Of a DNA stretch of 64,000 nucleotides, positions 33,970 through 42,355 are shown one piece after another. The translations under genes were made by a program, and so were the position numbers. Every line of letters begins with the position of its first letter. The first letter of the stretch is position 1. The stretch covers positions 42,926-106,925 of the forward strand of contig JAJXZW010000004.1 of NCBI GenBank assembly GCA_021779855.1, read 5' to 3'. A model generated the notes under the pieces. That model made no database searches. It was not told where the DNA came from and was given only the letters and a program-made list of their open reading frames with translations. Source of the DNA: Actinomycetes bacterium (lineage in GTDB: Bacteria > Actinomycetota > Acidimicrobiia > Acidimicrobiales > RAAP-2).

Positions 33970-36900
33970 GCGGGGACCCTCTCGACCAGCTCGGCGCGCC
34001 GGACGTCGTAGGCGGCGATCGAGGCCGCCTTCACCGGTCCGAAGCCCCGCACGAGCGCGGGCGCGGCCGCGAGCGCGACGGCCCGCTCGTGGGTGTCCGG
34101 GGTGAGCGAGCCGATGAGCCCCTCGACGGTGGCGACGTACTCGTCGCGCACGCGCCGCTCCTCGCGGCGCAGCGCCGAGCGGCCAAAGGGGTCGAGGCGC
34201 GTCTCGCGCAGTCCGCGACCGGCGTACAGGGCGCGCAGCACCCAGCGCGACCCCGGCCCCAGGGCGCGCTTGACCCCCCTCGCGCGCTGGCGCTCGGTGA
34301 GGGAGAGGTGGGCCGTCACCTCGGCCCCCTCGCCGAAGGCGTCCGTCACTTCGGCCCGAGCCGCCTCCGACAGCAGCAGTCGGGCCACCTCGTACTCGTC
34401 CTTGTAGGCGACGAGTCGGAAGAGGTGCTCGGCCACCGCGCGGGTGAAGGGTCCCTCCGGTTCGCCGAGGGCGGCCTCGGCCGCGCGGGCCCGCCCGACC
34501 AGCTCGGCGTAGCGCCGGGCGGCCCCGTCGCCGCGCGACGCGCGCAGGTCGGCGAGTCGCGGCGCCACCAGAGACTCGAGCTCGCCCCCGGGGGCCGCCC
34601 CCACAACCCCGAGGAGACCGTCGGACGGCGCGGGCGGGCGCGGCACGGGCGGTGCCGGGCGCTCGAGCACGGCGCGCCGGCCCAGAGCGAACGCGGCCAG
34701 GTTGCGCTCGACCTCGACCCCGTTGGCCTCGATCGCCGCACGCAACGAGTCGGCGCCCAGCCCGAGCGCACCCCGCTGGAAGGCGGCGCCGAGCAGGACG
34801 ACGTTGGCGAAGGTGTCCTCGCCCAGGTGCGCCCGCGACAGGGCGGCGGCGTCGAGCCAGACGTTCTCCTCGCGACGGGAGCGTTCGTCGACGCGCCTGC
34901 GCAGCTCTTCGGTCGCCACGACCGGCGCGGCCGGGTCGGCCACCTGGCGGCCCACGGGCACCTCGGTGGTCGAGACGACGGCGAGCGTGCGGGCGGGGTC
35001 GGTGACCCCCAGGTAGGCCGAGGTCGCCGCGACCAACGGGTCGCCGCCCAGGTAGAGGTCGCACTCCCCCTCGCCCAGGCGCGGAGAGAGCGCCTCGTCG
35101 CCGTCGCTCAGGCGTAGGTCCGACACCACCGCCCCGCCCTTCTGGGCGATGCCGGTCTGGTCGAGCACCCGCACGGAGCGGCCCTCGAGGTGGGCGGCCC
35201 AGGCGATGACCTGGGCCACGGTCACCACGCCGGTGCCGCCGATACCCGTGACCCGCACCGTGGTCGTGGCCCGCGAGGTCGCCGGCTCGGGGATCCCCTC
35301 GTCGTCGGGCAGGCGGCCAGCGACCCCGGAACGACCCACCCGCACGGTCACCAGCGCGGGGCACCGGCCGGCCAGGCACGAGTAGTCGAGGTTGCACGAC
35401 TCCTGGTGGATCTGGCGCTTGGTGCCGAGCGCCGTCTCCACCGGGCGGACCGACAAGCAGTTCGAGGCGACCCCGCAGTCCCCGCACCCCTCGCATACGA
35501 GGGTGTTGACGTGAACCCGGCGCTCCGGGGTCGGGGCGAGCCCGCGGCGGCGGCGCCGACGCAGCTCGACCGCGCAGCCCTGGTCGTGGAGCAAGACGGT
35601 GACCCCGGGCACCCCGGCCAGGCGGCGCTCGGCCTCGATCAGGCGCTCGCGGGGCCACACCTCGACCCACGACGGCAGCGCGTCCCGGGTGCGGCGAGGG
35701 TCATCGCTCGTCGCCATCACGCGAGTGACCCCCTCGGCCCGCAGGGACGTCACCAGCTCGGCCAGGCTGCGCCCGCCGTTCACGGGCTGGCCCCCGGTCA
35801 TGGCGACCGTCCCGTTGACGAGCAGCTTGAAGGTGATGTGCGCCCCGGCGGCGACCGCCGCGCGCACGGCCAGCGAGCCCGAGTGGGCGTAGGTCCCGTC
35901 GCCGATGTTCTGGACGAAGTGAGTGGTGGCGACGAAGGGCGCCATCCCGTTCCACATCGCGCCCTCCCCGCCCATCTGGAAGCGGCCCACCACGTCGCCG
36001 ACCCGGCGCGGGTCCATCTGGATCGCCAGGCCGTGACACCCGCTACCCGAGCCCACGCACGTCCCCTCGGGCACCCGCACCGAGGTGTTGTGCGGACAGC
36101 CCGAGCAGAAGTACGCGCCGCGCACGACCGGCAACGGCGCCGGCACCGGGGGCCGTCGCGCCGCCCGGTACGCCGCGGCGAGGTGGTCGTCGCGCCGGGC
36201 CACGAGACGCGCGGCGATCACCTCGGCCAGGGCGTCGACGTCGACCTCGCCGATCGCGGGCACCAGGGGGCGACCGGCCTCGTCGCGCTTGCCCAGCACC
36301 GGGGGCGCCGCGGGCTCGCCGGCGAGGGCCCCCTTCACCAGCGTCTCGAGGAAGGGGCGCTTGTCCTCGACGACGAGCACCTCGTCGAGGCCCCGGGCGA
36401 AGTCGCGCACCACTGCCTCGTCCATCGGGTAGGGCATCGACACCTTGAGCAGGCGCACGCCGGCCCGGGCGAAGTCGGCCTCACGGTAGCCGACCCGGGC
36501 GAGGGCGCTCACGACGGTGAGGTAGGCCGGACCGGCCGCGACGATGCCGAGGGTGTCGTCGGGCGAGGCGTGCGTCACCCGGTTGAGGCCGTTGACGACG
36601 CCGTAGCGCTGGGCGACCTCGAGGCGGGTGCCGTAGAGGGAGCGCTCGAGCTCGATGAGGGTCGCCCCGATCAACTGGGCGCTCACCGTGTGCCCGTAGG
36701 CCCCGGGGTGGTCGGGCTCGGCCGGCACCACCCGGTCCGGGCCGACCTCGACGCTCTGGGTCGCGTCGGCCACGGTCGCGGGCAGGCGCAGCCCGACCCA
36801 CAGTCCCGACGCGCGCGACATCGCGATGCCGTGGCGGCCGAGGTCGAGGACCTCCTGGGGGTCGGCCGGGGAGAGGAAGGGCAGGGCGAGAGCGAACAGG

Positions 36901-37397
36901 GACGGCTCCGACGAGGACGGGACGCTCGAGGACTTCGCCTGGGGGTCGTCACCGACCACCACGAGGACCCCGCCGCGCGGGCCCGCGCCCATGAGGTTGC
37001 CGTGGCGCAGCGCGTCCGAGGCCCGGTCCAGCCCCGGCGCCTTGCCGTACCAGACGGCGACGACCCCCTCCACGGTGCGGTCGGGCCGGATTGTGGCGAG
37101 CTGGCTGCCGGCGATCGCGGTCGCCGCGAGCTCCTCGTTGAGGCCCGGCCGGTGCACCACGCGCCACTGCGCGAGTCGCTCGCTCGTGCGGGCGAGCTCG
37201 AGGTCGAGCCCGGCGAGCGGCGAGCCCGGGTAGCCGGTGACGAAACCGGCGACGTCCAGGCCGCGCCCGGCGTCGGCGGCCGCCTGGTCGCCGAGGAGCC
37301 GCACGACGGCCTGGACCCCCGAGAGCAGGACGCGGCCGGAGGCGACGCGGTAGCGGTCGCCGGGGACGGCCGTGGCGGGGACGGTGGTAGGACTCAC
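33966..37397 (-). CDS. Indolepyruvate:ferredoxin oxidoreductase, fused alpha-gamma type
   Basis: Oxidatively decarboxylates aryl or branched 2-oxo acids to acyl-CoA with ferredoxin or a similar acceptor. The 1143-aa chain contains an N-terminal pyrimidine-binding domain (GYPGSPLAG near 50), the TPP site (GDGTYAHSG...NGTVAMTGGQ near 500-530), Cys clusters CEGCGDCGVASNC and LDYSCLAGRCP near 640-680, and a gamma domain starting GIGGTGVVTVAQVIAW near 735. A C-terminal DUF6537-like tail (VAYKDEYEVARLL) follows. GTG 37397 is 6 nt after TACCGT. A product of this kind is oxygen-sensitive in most relatives. Confidence 0.92.
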   Translation of the reverse strand: MSPTTVPATAVPGDRYRVASGRVLLSGVQAVVRLLGDQAAADAGRGLDVAGFVTGYPGSPLAGLDLELARTSERLAQWRVVHRPGLNEELAATAIAGSQLATIRPDRTVEGVVAVWYGKAPGLDRASDALRHGNLMGAGPRGGVLVVVGDDPQAKSSSVPSSSEPSLFALALPFLSPADPQEVLDLGRHGIAMSRASGLWVGLRLPATVADATQSVEVGPDRVVPAEPDHPGAYGHTVSAQLIGATLIELERSLYGTRLEVAQRYGVVNGLNRVTHASPDDTLGIVAAGPAYLTVVSALARVGYREADFARAGVRLLKVSMPYPMDEAVVRDFARGLDEVLVVEDKRPFLETLVKGALAGEPAAPPVLGKRDEAGRPLVPAIGEVDVDALAEVIAARLVARRDDHLAAAYRAARRPPVPAPLPVVRGAYFCSGCPHNTSVRVPEGTCVGSGSGCHGLAIQMDPRRVGDVVGRFQMGGEGAMWNGMAPFVATTHFVQNIGDGTYAHSGSLAVRAAVAAGAHITFKLLVNGTVAMTGGQPVNGGRSLAELVTSLRAEGVTRVMATSDDPRRTRDALPSWVEVWPRERLIEAERRLAGVPGVTVLLHDQGCAVELRRRRRRGLAPTPERRVHVNTLVCEGCGDCGVASNCLSVRPVETALGTKRQIHQESCNLDYSCLAGRCPALVTVRVGRSGVAGRLPDDEGIPEPATSRATTTVRVTGIGGTGVVTVAQVIAWAAHLEGRSVRVLDQTGIAQKGGAVVSDLRLSDGDEALSPRLGEGECDLYLGGDPLVAATSAYLGVTDPARTLAVVSTTEVPVGRQVADPAAPVVATEELRRRVDERSRREENVWLDAAALSRAHLGEDTFANVVLLGAAFQRGALGLGADSLRAAIEANGVEVERNLAAFALGRRAVLERPAPPVPRPPAPSDGLLGVVGAAPGGELESLVAPRLADLRASRGDGAARRYAELVGRARAAEAALGEPEGPFTRAVAEHLFRLVAYKDEYEVARLLLSEAARAEVTDAFGEGAEVTAHLSLTERQRARGVKRALGPGSRWVLRALYAGRGLRETRLDPFGRSALRREERRVRDEYVATVEGLIGSLTPDTHERAVALAAAPALVRGFGPVKAASIAAYDVRRAELVERVPA

Positions 37398-37403
37398 GAC
37401 CCG

Positions 37404-37450
37404 ACGGTACCCACCTAGGGCCCAAGGCCCCTGGTGACCAAAGGCCCTAT
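37404..37450 (-). promoter_or_regulatory. Promoter and repeated GGGCC boxes of the oxidoreductase gene
   Basis: TACCGT (minus, 37409-37404) ends 6 nt before GTG 37397. Upstream, GGGCC-CAA-GGCCC (37418-37430) and GGTGACC-AAA-GGCCCTA (37433-37449) are spaced 17 bp centre to centre. The second resembles dyads bound by NarL/DosR-type regulators, only loosely. Confidence 0.5.
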
Positions 37451-37465
37451 CAACGCCCCCGGCCC

Positions 37466-38512
37466 CTAGAGGAGGGTGCCCAGCTCCTCGACGAGGGAGG
37501 CCGCGCTGCGCCCCGCGGTCGGCACCGGGTGGACCTGGAGGTGGGTGACCCCCGCCTCGGCGAAGGCCGCCACCCGCTCGGCGACGTAGCCGGCCGGGCC
37601 GCACAGGTTCGTGAGCTCGAGCATCTCGTCCGGCACCGCGGCCTCCGCCTCGGCCTTGCGCCCGGCGAGGTAGAGGTCCTGGATGGCGGCGGCGGCCTCG
37701 GCGAAGCCGTAGCGAACGGCCAGCTCGTTGTAGAAGTTCCTCCCCCGCGCGCCCATGCCCCCCACGTAGAGGGCGACCATCGAGCGGGCGAGCTCGCGCA
37801 CGGCGACCACCTCGGGCCCGTCCCCGATCGCGAGCAGCCCCCCGGCCGTCACCATCAGCGGGCCGAGGCCCGGGTCACGCCGAGCCCGACCCGTGTCGAG
37901 GGCCGCGCCCCACACCGCACGCGCCCGCTCGGGGATGAAGAGGATGGGCATCCAGCCGTCGGCGACCTCGGCGGCGAGCGCGACGTTGCGCTCGCCCAGG
38001 GCCGCGACCCACACCGGGATGGCCGGTCGGTCGGGGTGGGCGATGATCTTGAGGGGCTTCGCGAGCCCGGTCCCGCGCCCCTCGGGCAGGGGCATCGCGT
38101 AGTGCTTGCCGACGTGCTCGAGGGGGGCCTCACGGCGCCACACCGCCCGGCAGATCTCGACGATCTCGCGGGTGCGCCCTAACGGGTCGTCGTAGGGGAC
38201 GCCGTGGAAGCCCTCGATGACCTGGGGCCCCGAGGCCCCGAGGCCGAGGTGGAACCGGCCCGAGGTCAGGTGGTCGAGGCCGGCCGCGGTCATGGCGATC
38301 AGCGTGGGCGTGCGGGTGTAGATCGGCAGGATCCCCGAGCCGATCTCGACCCGCTCGGTCTTGGCGGCGAGGTAGCCCATGAGCGACACCCCGTCGAAGC
38401 CGTAGGCCTCGGGCACCCAGACCAGGTCCAGGCCGGCGCGCTCGAGCTCGGCTACCTCCTCGACCGCGCGCCGGAAGCCGCCGGCGTAGCCCAGCATCGT
38501 CGAGATCTTCAT
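37466..38512 (-). CDS. LLM-class F420-dependent oxidoreductase
   Basis: A luciferase-like TIM-barrel enzyme, 348 aa, expected to use coenzyme F420. Family signs: MKISTMLGYAGGFRRAVEEVAELERAGLDLVWVPEAYGFDG at the N-terminus, IGSGILPIYTRTPTLIAMTAAGLDHLTSGRFHLGLGASGPQVIEGFHG around residues 57-104, and VWVAALGERNVALAAEVADGW near 165. ATG 38512 follows GGGGGG. The substrate is not deducible. It is divergent from glutamate dehydrogenase. Confidence 0.9.
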   Translation of the reverse strand: MKISTMLGYAGGFRRAVEEVAELERAGLDLVWVPEAYGFDGVSLMGYLAAKTERVEIGSGILPIYTRTPTLIAMTAAGLDHLTSGRFHLGLGASGPQVIEGFHGVPYDDPLGRTREIVEICRAVWRREAPLEHVGKHYAMPLPEGRGTGLAKPLKIIAHPDRPAIPVWVAALGERNVALAAEVADGWMPILFIPERARAVWGAALDTGRARRDPGLGPLMVTAGGLLAIGDGPEVVAVRELARSMVALYVGGMGARGRNFYNELAVRYGFAEAAAAIQDLYLAGRKAEAEAAVPDEMLELTNLCGPAGYVAERVAAFAEAGVTHLQVHPVPTAGRSAASLVEELGTLL

Positions 38513-38571
38513 CGGCCCCCCCGCGACACCGTAACCGACCGCCCTGTCGGGCGTCGGTGCCTCGGGCCACG

Positions 38572-38577
38572 TAGGCT
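38572..38577 (+). promoter_or_regulatory. -10 hexamer TAGGCT of glutamate dehydrogenase
   Basis: Ends 5 nt before GTG 38583. Confidence 0.5.
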
Positions 38578-38582
38578 CGGGG

Positions 38583-39899
38583 GTGGAGCAACGGCGCTCC
38601 CCTAAGCACAAGGCTGGTGACAAAGTGGTCACGCGTCAGCACGAGACCCGCCACGACGAGTTCAATCCGTGGCTGCGGATCGCATCCCTCATCGAAGAGG
38701 CGGGGCACATCCTCGAACTCGACGACGGTCTCATCCAGAGGATCGTCACGCCCGAGCGCATCCTCGAGGTGTCCATCCCGGTGCGCCGGGACAGCGGCAA
38801 GGTCGACGTCTTCACGGGCTGGCGGATCCAGCACGACTCCTCCCGCGGGCCGGGCAAGGGGGGCATCCGGTTCCACCAGAGCGTCAACGTGGACGAGATC
38901 GCCGCCCTGTCGGCTGACATGTCCATCAAGTGCGCCGTCGTCAACATCCCCTACGGCGGGGCGAAGGGTGGGGTGAAGGTCGACCCCGACGCCCTGAGCC
39001 GTGACGAGCTCGAGCGGCTCACGCGGCGCTACGCCTTCGCCATCGCGCCGATGATCGGCCCCGACCGCGACATCCCGGCCCCCGACATCAACACCGACCC
39101 CCAGGTGATGAGCTGGATCATGGACACCGTCTCGATGCTGCGGGGCCACTCGATGCCCGGCGTCGTCACCGGCAAGCCCCTGGCCATCGGTGGCTCGTTC
39201 GGCCACGCCGGCGCCACCTCGCTCGGGGTGACGATCTGCACCCTCGGGCTGCTCAAGCAGCTCGGGCTTTCCCCCGAGGGCCAGCGCGTGATCATCCAGG
39301 GCTACGGCAAGGTCGGCGGCCCGCTCATCAAGCTCCTCACCGACCGGGGCATGAAGGTCGTCGGGCTCGCCGACATCCACGGCGCCATCCACGTCCCGGA
39401 CGGCATCGACGCCCACCGGATGTCCGACCACTACGCCGAGGCTCACACGATCATCGGCTACCCCGGGGCCGAGGAGGTCGCTCCCGAGGCCTTCTTCACG
39501 GTCCCCAGCGACATCGCCATCCCGGCGGCGCTGGGCGGCGTCGTCGACGAGAAGGTCGCCTCGACGATGTCGGCCTCGATGATGGTGGAGGCGGCCAACG
39601 GGCCCACCACCGGTGAGGGCGCGTCGATCCTGGCCGAGCGGGGCATCCCGGTCGTGCCCGACGTGCTGGCGAACGCCGGCGGCGTCGTCGCCTCGTACTT
39701 CGAGTGGGCCCAGGACATGCAGGGCTTCATGTGGGAGCGCGAACTCTTCACCAAGCGTCTCGAGACGTTCATGCAGAACGCCTTCGACTCGGTGTGGGTC
39801 CGCCATCAGGAGCTCGGCCTCGCGCTGCGCGACACCGCGCTCGTGGTCGGGGTGGAGCGCATCGCCGAGGCGACCAGGCTCCGCGGGCTCTTCCCCTAG
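38583..39899 (+). CDS. Glutamate dehydrogenase (Glu/Leu/Phe/Val family)
   Basis: A 438-aa hexameric-type enzyme that interconverts glutamate and 2-oxoglutarate with NAD(P). The catalytic lysine is K128 in IPYGGAKGGVKVDP; substrate-binding GPGKGGIRFHQ is near 89-99. The Rossmann motif is IIQGYGKVGGPLIKLL near 238. ANAGGVVASYFEWAQDMQGFMWE near 362 is typical of the GdhA/GudB group. The first 20 residues (basic, TGDK-like) are an extension not seen in most members. Transcription ends at a hairpin 5 nt after the stop. Confidence 0.95.
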   Translation: MEQRRSPKHKAGDKVVTRQHETRHDEFNPWLRIASLIEEAGHILELDDGLIQRIVTPERILEVSIPVRRDSGKVDVFTGWRIQHDSSRGPGKGGIRFHQSVNVDEIAALSADMSIKCAVVNIPYGGAKGGVKVDPDALSRDELERLTRRYAFAIAPMIGPDRDIPAPDINTDPQVMSWIMDTVSMLRGHSMPGVVTGKPLAIGGSFGHAGATSLGVTICTLGLLKQLGLSPEGQRVIIQGYGKVGGPLIKLLTDRGMKVVGLADIHGAIHVPDGIDAHRMSDHYAEAHTIIGYPGAEEVAPEAFFTVPSDIAIPAALGGVVDEKVASTMSASMMVEAANGPTTGEGASILAERGIPVVPDVLANAGGVVASYFEWAQDMQGFMWERELFTKRLETFMQNAFDSVWVRHQELGLALRDTALVVGVERIAEATRLRGLFP

Positions 39900-39903
39900 A
39901 CCG

Positions 39904-39922
39904 GGCCGCCCCCGCGGCGGCC
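39904..39922. terminator. Hairpin after glutamate dehydrogenase
   Basis: GGCCGCC and GGCGGCC arms with a 5-nt loop, directly followed by the -10 of the next gene. Confidence 0.5.
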
Positions 39923-39928
39923 TAACCT
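39923..39928 (+). promoter_or_regulatory. -10 hexamer TAACCT of the NifX-like gene
   Basis: Ends 6 nt before GTG 39935. Confidence 0.55.
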
Positions 39929-39934
39929 GTGGTC

Positions 39935-40279
39935 GTGATCGCCTGTGTCCCCGTCTCGCCCGACGGCACCGTCGACCCCCGGTGGGGCCGCGCCGACCGC
40001 CTCGCGGTCGCCGAGGTCGAGAGCGGGCGCATCCTCTCGTGGGAGGAGTTCCAGGTCGACTGGAGCGCCCGCCACGACGAGGGCAGCTCGGCGCGCCACC
40101 ACGCGCGCGTGGCCCGCTTCTTGCTCGAGCACCACGTCGGCGCCGTCATCGCCCACCACGTCGGCGAGGGCATGGTGCGCCAGCTGGCGACGATGAAGGT
40201 CACCCTCCACCTCGACGCCGAGGGCGACGCCCGCGCGGCCGTGCTCGCCGCGCTGGCGGGCGACGGGCCCGGCGACTAG
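39935..40279 (+). CDS. NifX/NafY-like (dinitrogenase Fe-Mo cofactor family) small protein
   Basis: A 114-aa single-domain protein with the ribonuclease-H-like NifX fold pattern: PVSPDGTVDPRWGRADRLAVAEVESGRI at the start, and a glycine/His region FLLEHHVGAVIAHHVGEGMVRQL near 66-88. In nif systems the domain binds Fe-S/Mo clusters. Here no nitrogenase genes are seen, so it belongs to the widespread stand-alone group with unknown role. The usual Gly-Pro-Gly-Ala style loop reads HHVGEGM. Confidence 0.7.
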   Translation: MIACVPVSPDGTVDPRWGRADRLAVAEVESGRILSWEEFQVDWSARHDEGSSARHHARVARFLLEHHVGAVIAHHVGEGMVRQLATMKVTLHLDAEGDARAAVLAALAGDGPGD

Positions 40280-40516
40280 TCCGACGGCGCGAGGGCCCGC
40301 GCGACGCGGGGTCGCGCGGGCGGCCCGTAGACGATCGCAGGGCGAACACCACGGGCCACGGGGCAATCCCGGCGCCGAGCGGGACCAGCCCGGCGGTGCG
40401 CGAGTCGTCCGCCGCGCGCGTGGTCGGCGACGCCGACGATCGAGCGCGCCGCCAGCGCGAGGGCCGCGAGCCCGCCGGCTCACCGGACGGGCGACGCGAG
40501 CAGTACGATCACCGGG
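40280..40516. other. 237-nt gap: terminator hairpin plus possible decayed membrane-protein fragment
   Basis: An 11-bp perfect hairpin (GCCCGCGCGAC, 40295-40305, with 40311-40321, loop 5 nt) ends the NifX-like transcript. On the minus strand 40325-40510 reads VIVLLASPVR, a stop, then in shifted frames GLAALALAARSIVGVADHARGG and AGLVPLGAGIAPWPVVFAL. These are hydrophobic pieces with coding-like GC bias. This may be a remnant gene; not identified. Confidence 0.35.
40295..40321. terminator. 11-bp hairpin after the NifX-like gene
   Basis: Perfect stem with GCGGG loop, 16 nt after the stop codon; no T-tract. Confidence 0.6.
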
Positions 40517-42109
40517 TCAGTCGGCCACGCTCGGCTGGGCGGCGTCCTCGACCACCGCGTCGACGAGGGCCGGCTTGCGGTCCGGGCGGATAAGCCCCTC
40601 GTAGAGGGCGCCCGCCCCGACGATGATCACCATGACGAGCAGCGTGATCCAGCCGTAGTTGAACAGCACGCCCCGGCCGCTCGCGAGCGAGCTCGGCCAG
40701 ACGATGTTGAGCAGCATCAACAGCAGGTACGCCCCGGCGAGGAAGGTCACCGTTCCGGACCAGCGGCCGAGGGTGAACTGCCCGCTCGGGCGCCAGCCCC
40801 GCCGCTTGGCGATCCACGACCCCAGGACGGTGAGGAGGAACGAGAGGTAGATGCCCGACGTCGCGAACGAGATCAGGGCGAGCAGGGCGTTCACCTTGGC
40901 CGGGTACTCGAACCACAGGATGTGGACGTTCGTCGACGGGTTGACCAGCACGAGCAGCAGGAACGCGAAGGGCACGATCGTCGCCACCAGGATCGAGTTG
41001 CGCGGCGTACGGTGCACCGGGGTGACCCGACGCAGGGTCGGCGCCCCGGGCACGGCGTTGTCGCGCGCAAGGGCGAAGACGACCCGCGACCCCGCGCCCA
41101 TGACCGCGGTCCCGCAGCTGAAGAACGCGATGATCACCATCACCAGGAAGAAGTCCTGGAGCCAGCTGGGCAGCGTCGCGAGGATGATGGGCACGCCGTT
41201 GGTCGCGACGGTGGTGAAGGCCTTGGTGCCGCCGGGGATCGCCAGGATGAGCCCCAGGACCAGCACGAAGGAGGCGAGGCCGCCGTAGAGGATGGCGTTG
41301 CGCATCGCGCGCGGCACCTGGCGCCCGGCGTCCTTGGTCTCCTCGGCGATGTCCCCGGCGGACTCGAAGCCGTAGAAGATGTACACGTTCGCCAGGATCG
41401 CGATCAGCGCGGCGCCCGTGAGCCAGTGGCCGCCGAAGTTGATGCCGAAGGGGTTCGAGTGCGCGTACTGCACCCCCTGGGAGGTGAACAGGTACCCCAG
41501 CCCGTGGTGGAAGCCGTTGATGGCGAGGGCGATGAACACCCCGAAGGTGCCGATCGTCTCGACGTACACCCCGAAGTGGGCGACCCGACCGAGGATCTTC
41601 GCCCCGACCGAGTTCATGATGGCCGACAGCACGATGACGACGGCGACGGTGATGAAGATCGTGAGGTGGTCACCGGGATTCAGGTTCGTGTGGAACCAGG
41701 TGTTCGAGAGGCTCGCCACGTAGCCGACGATGCCCGAGTCCACCGAGGCCACCGTCGCCAGCAGCGCGAAGCCGTAGATCCAGCCGACGAACCACCCGTA
41801 GCGCGGCCCCACGTTGAACTTGCCGTACTGGTAGAGCGCGCCGGCGACCGGGTACTCGCTCGCCAGCTCGCCGAAGACCAGCGCGACGAGGGTCATGAAC
41901 AGCACCACCACCGGGATCGTCCAGATGTAGGCCGGCCCGCCGGCCACCAGTCCGACGAAGAAGATGGAGTAGATGCCCACCATGGGGCTCAGGTAGCTGA
42001 AGGCCACCGAGAAGTTGTCGAAGAGCGACAGGACCCGATTCAACTCCTGGCGATAGCCCAGCGCCTGGAGCCGATCGTGGTCGTGTGCCGGGCCGTCGGC
42101 CTGTGACAT
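40517..42109 (-). CDS. APC superfamily amino acid/amine permease
   Basis: A 530-aa, 12-helix secondary transporter. The helix-1 region LSLFDNFSVAFSYLSPMVGIYSIFFVGLVAGGPAYIW (near 27-63) and FYGFESAGDIAEETKDAGRQVPRAM in helix 6/loop (near 247-271) are characteristic of the BAT1/GABA-permease-type APC group. ATG 42109 follows AAGGGGGG. Candidate substrates are GABA, other amino acids or polyamines. The enzymes for putrescine/GABA use at 2.8 and 14-20 kb make those attractive, but the link is inference. Confidence 0.9.
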   Translation of the reverse strand: MSQADGPAHDHDRLQALGYRQELNRVLSLFDNFSVAFSYLSPMVGIYSIFFVGLVAGGPAYIWTIPVVVLFMTLVALVFGELASEYPVAGALYQYGKFNVGPRYGWFVGWIYGFALLATVASVDSGIVGYVASLSNTWFHTNLNPGDHLTIFITVAVVIVLSAIMNSVGAKILGRVAHFGVYVETIGTFGVFIALAINGFHHGLGYLFTSQGVQYAHSNPFGINFGGHWLTGAALIAILANVYIFYGFESAGDIAEETKDAGRQVPRAMRNAILYGGLASFVLVLGLILAIPGGTKAFTTVATNGVPIILATLPSWLQDFFLVMVIIAFFSCGTAVMGAGSRVVFALARDNAVPGAPTLRRVTPVHRTPRNSILVATIVPFAFLLLVLVNPSTNVHILWFEYPAKVNALLALISFATSGIYLSFLLTVLGSWIAKRRGWRPSGQFTLGRWSGTVTFLAGAYLLLMLLNIVWPSSLASGRGVLFNYGWITLLVMVIIVGAGALYEGLIRPDRKPALVDAVVEDAAQPSVAD

Positions 42110-42223
42110 CCATCCCCCCTTGTCACCCCGTCGGGGCTTCTCGTCACCCTAACGAGGGCGCCGGGGGAAGTAAATACATCTCGTAGGCTTTTCTGAGAGG
42201 CCGCGGTGTGCGAGGGTGGGCGA

Positions 42224-42355
42224 GTGGACCCCGAGGATCGCCTGGCCGAGCTCGAGGCCCTCGTGCGCCGGCTCAGCGAGGAGAACGAGCGGCTGCGCGA
42301 GGAGGTCGCCCGGCTGCGCCGCGACCGCGACGAGCGCCCGCCCCACTACCTCTGA
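42224..42355 (+). CDS. Small coiled-coil protein (43 aa)
   Basis: GTG 42224 to TGA 42355. The chain is almost wholly a charged amphipathic helix with leucines at heptad spacing (RLAELEALVRRLSEENERL then REEVARLRRDRDE) and ends PPHYL. Its stop abuts the GH3 stop with no gap. Such peptides can dimerise. A start at this GTG is required by frame; no good ribosome site is seen, but GAGGGT lies 6 nt upstream in the leaderless position. Looks real from composition; function unknown. Confidence 0.5.
   Translation: MDPEDRLAELEALVRRLSEENERLREEVARLRRDRDERPPHYL

Noticed and set aside
39935..40279. Evidence for nitrogen fixation
   Set aside because: The NifX-like domain is alone; no nif structural or assembly genes are in the window, and stand-alone relatives are widespread.
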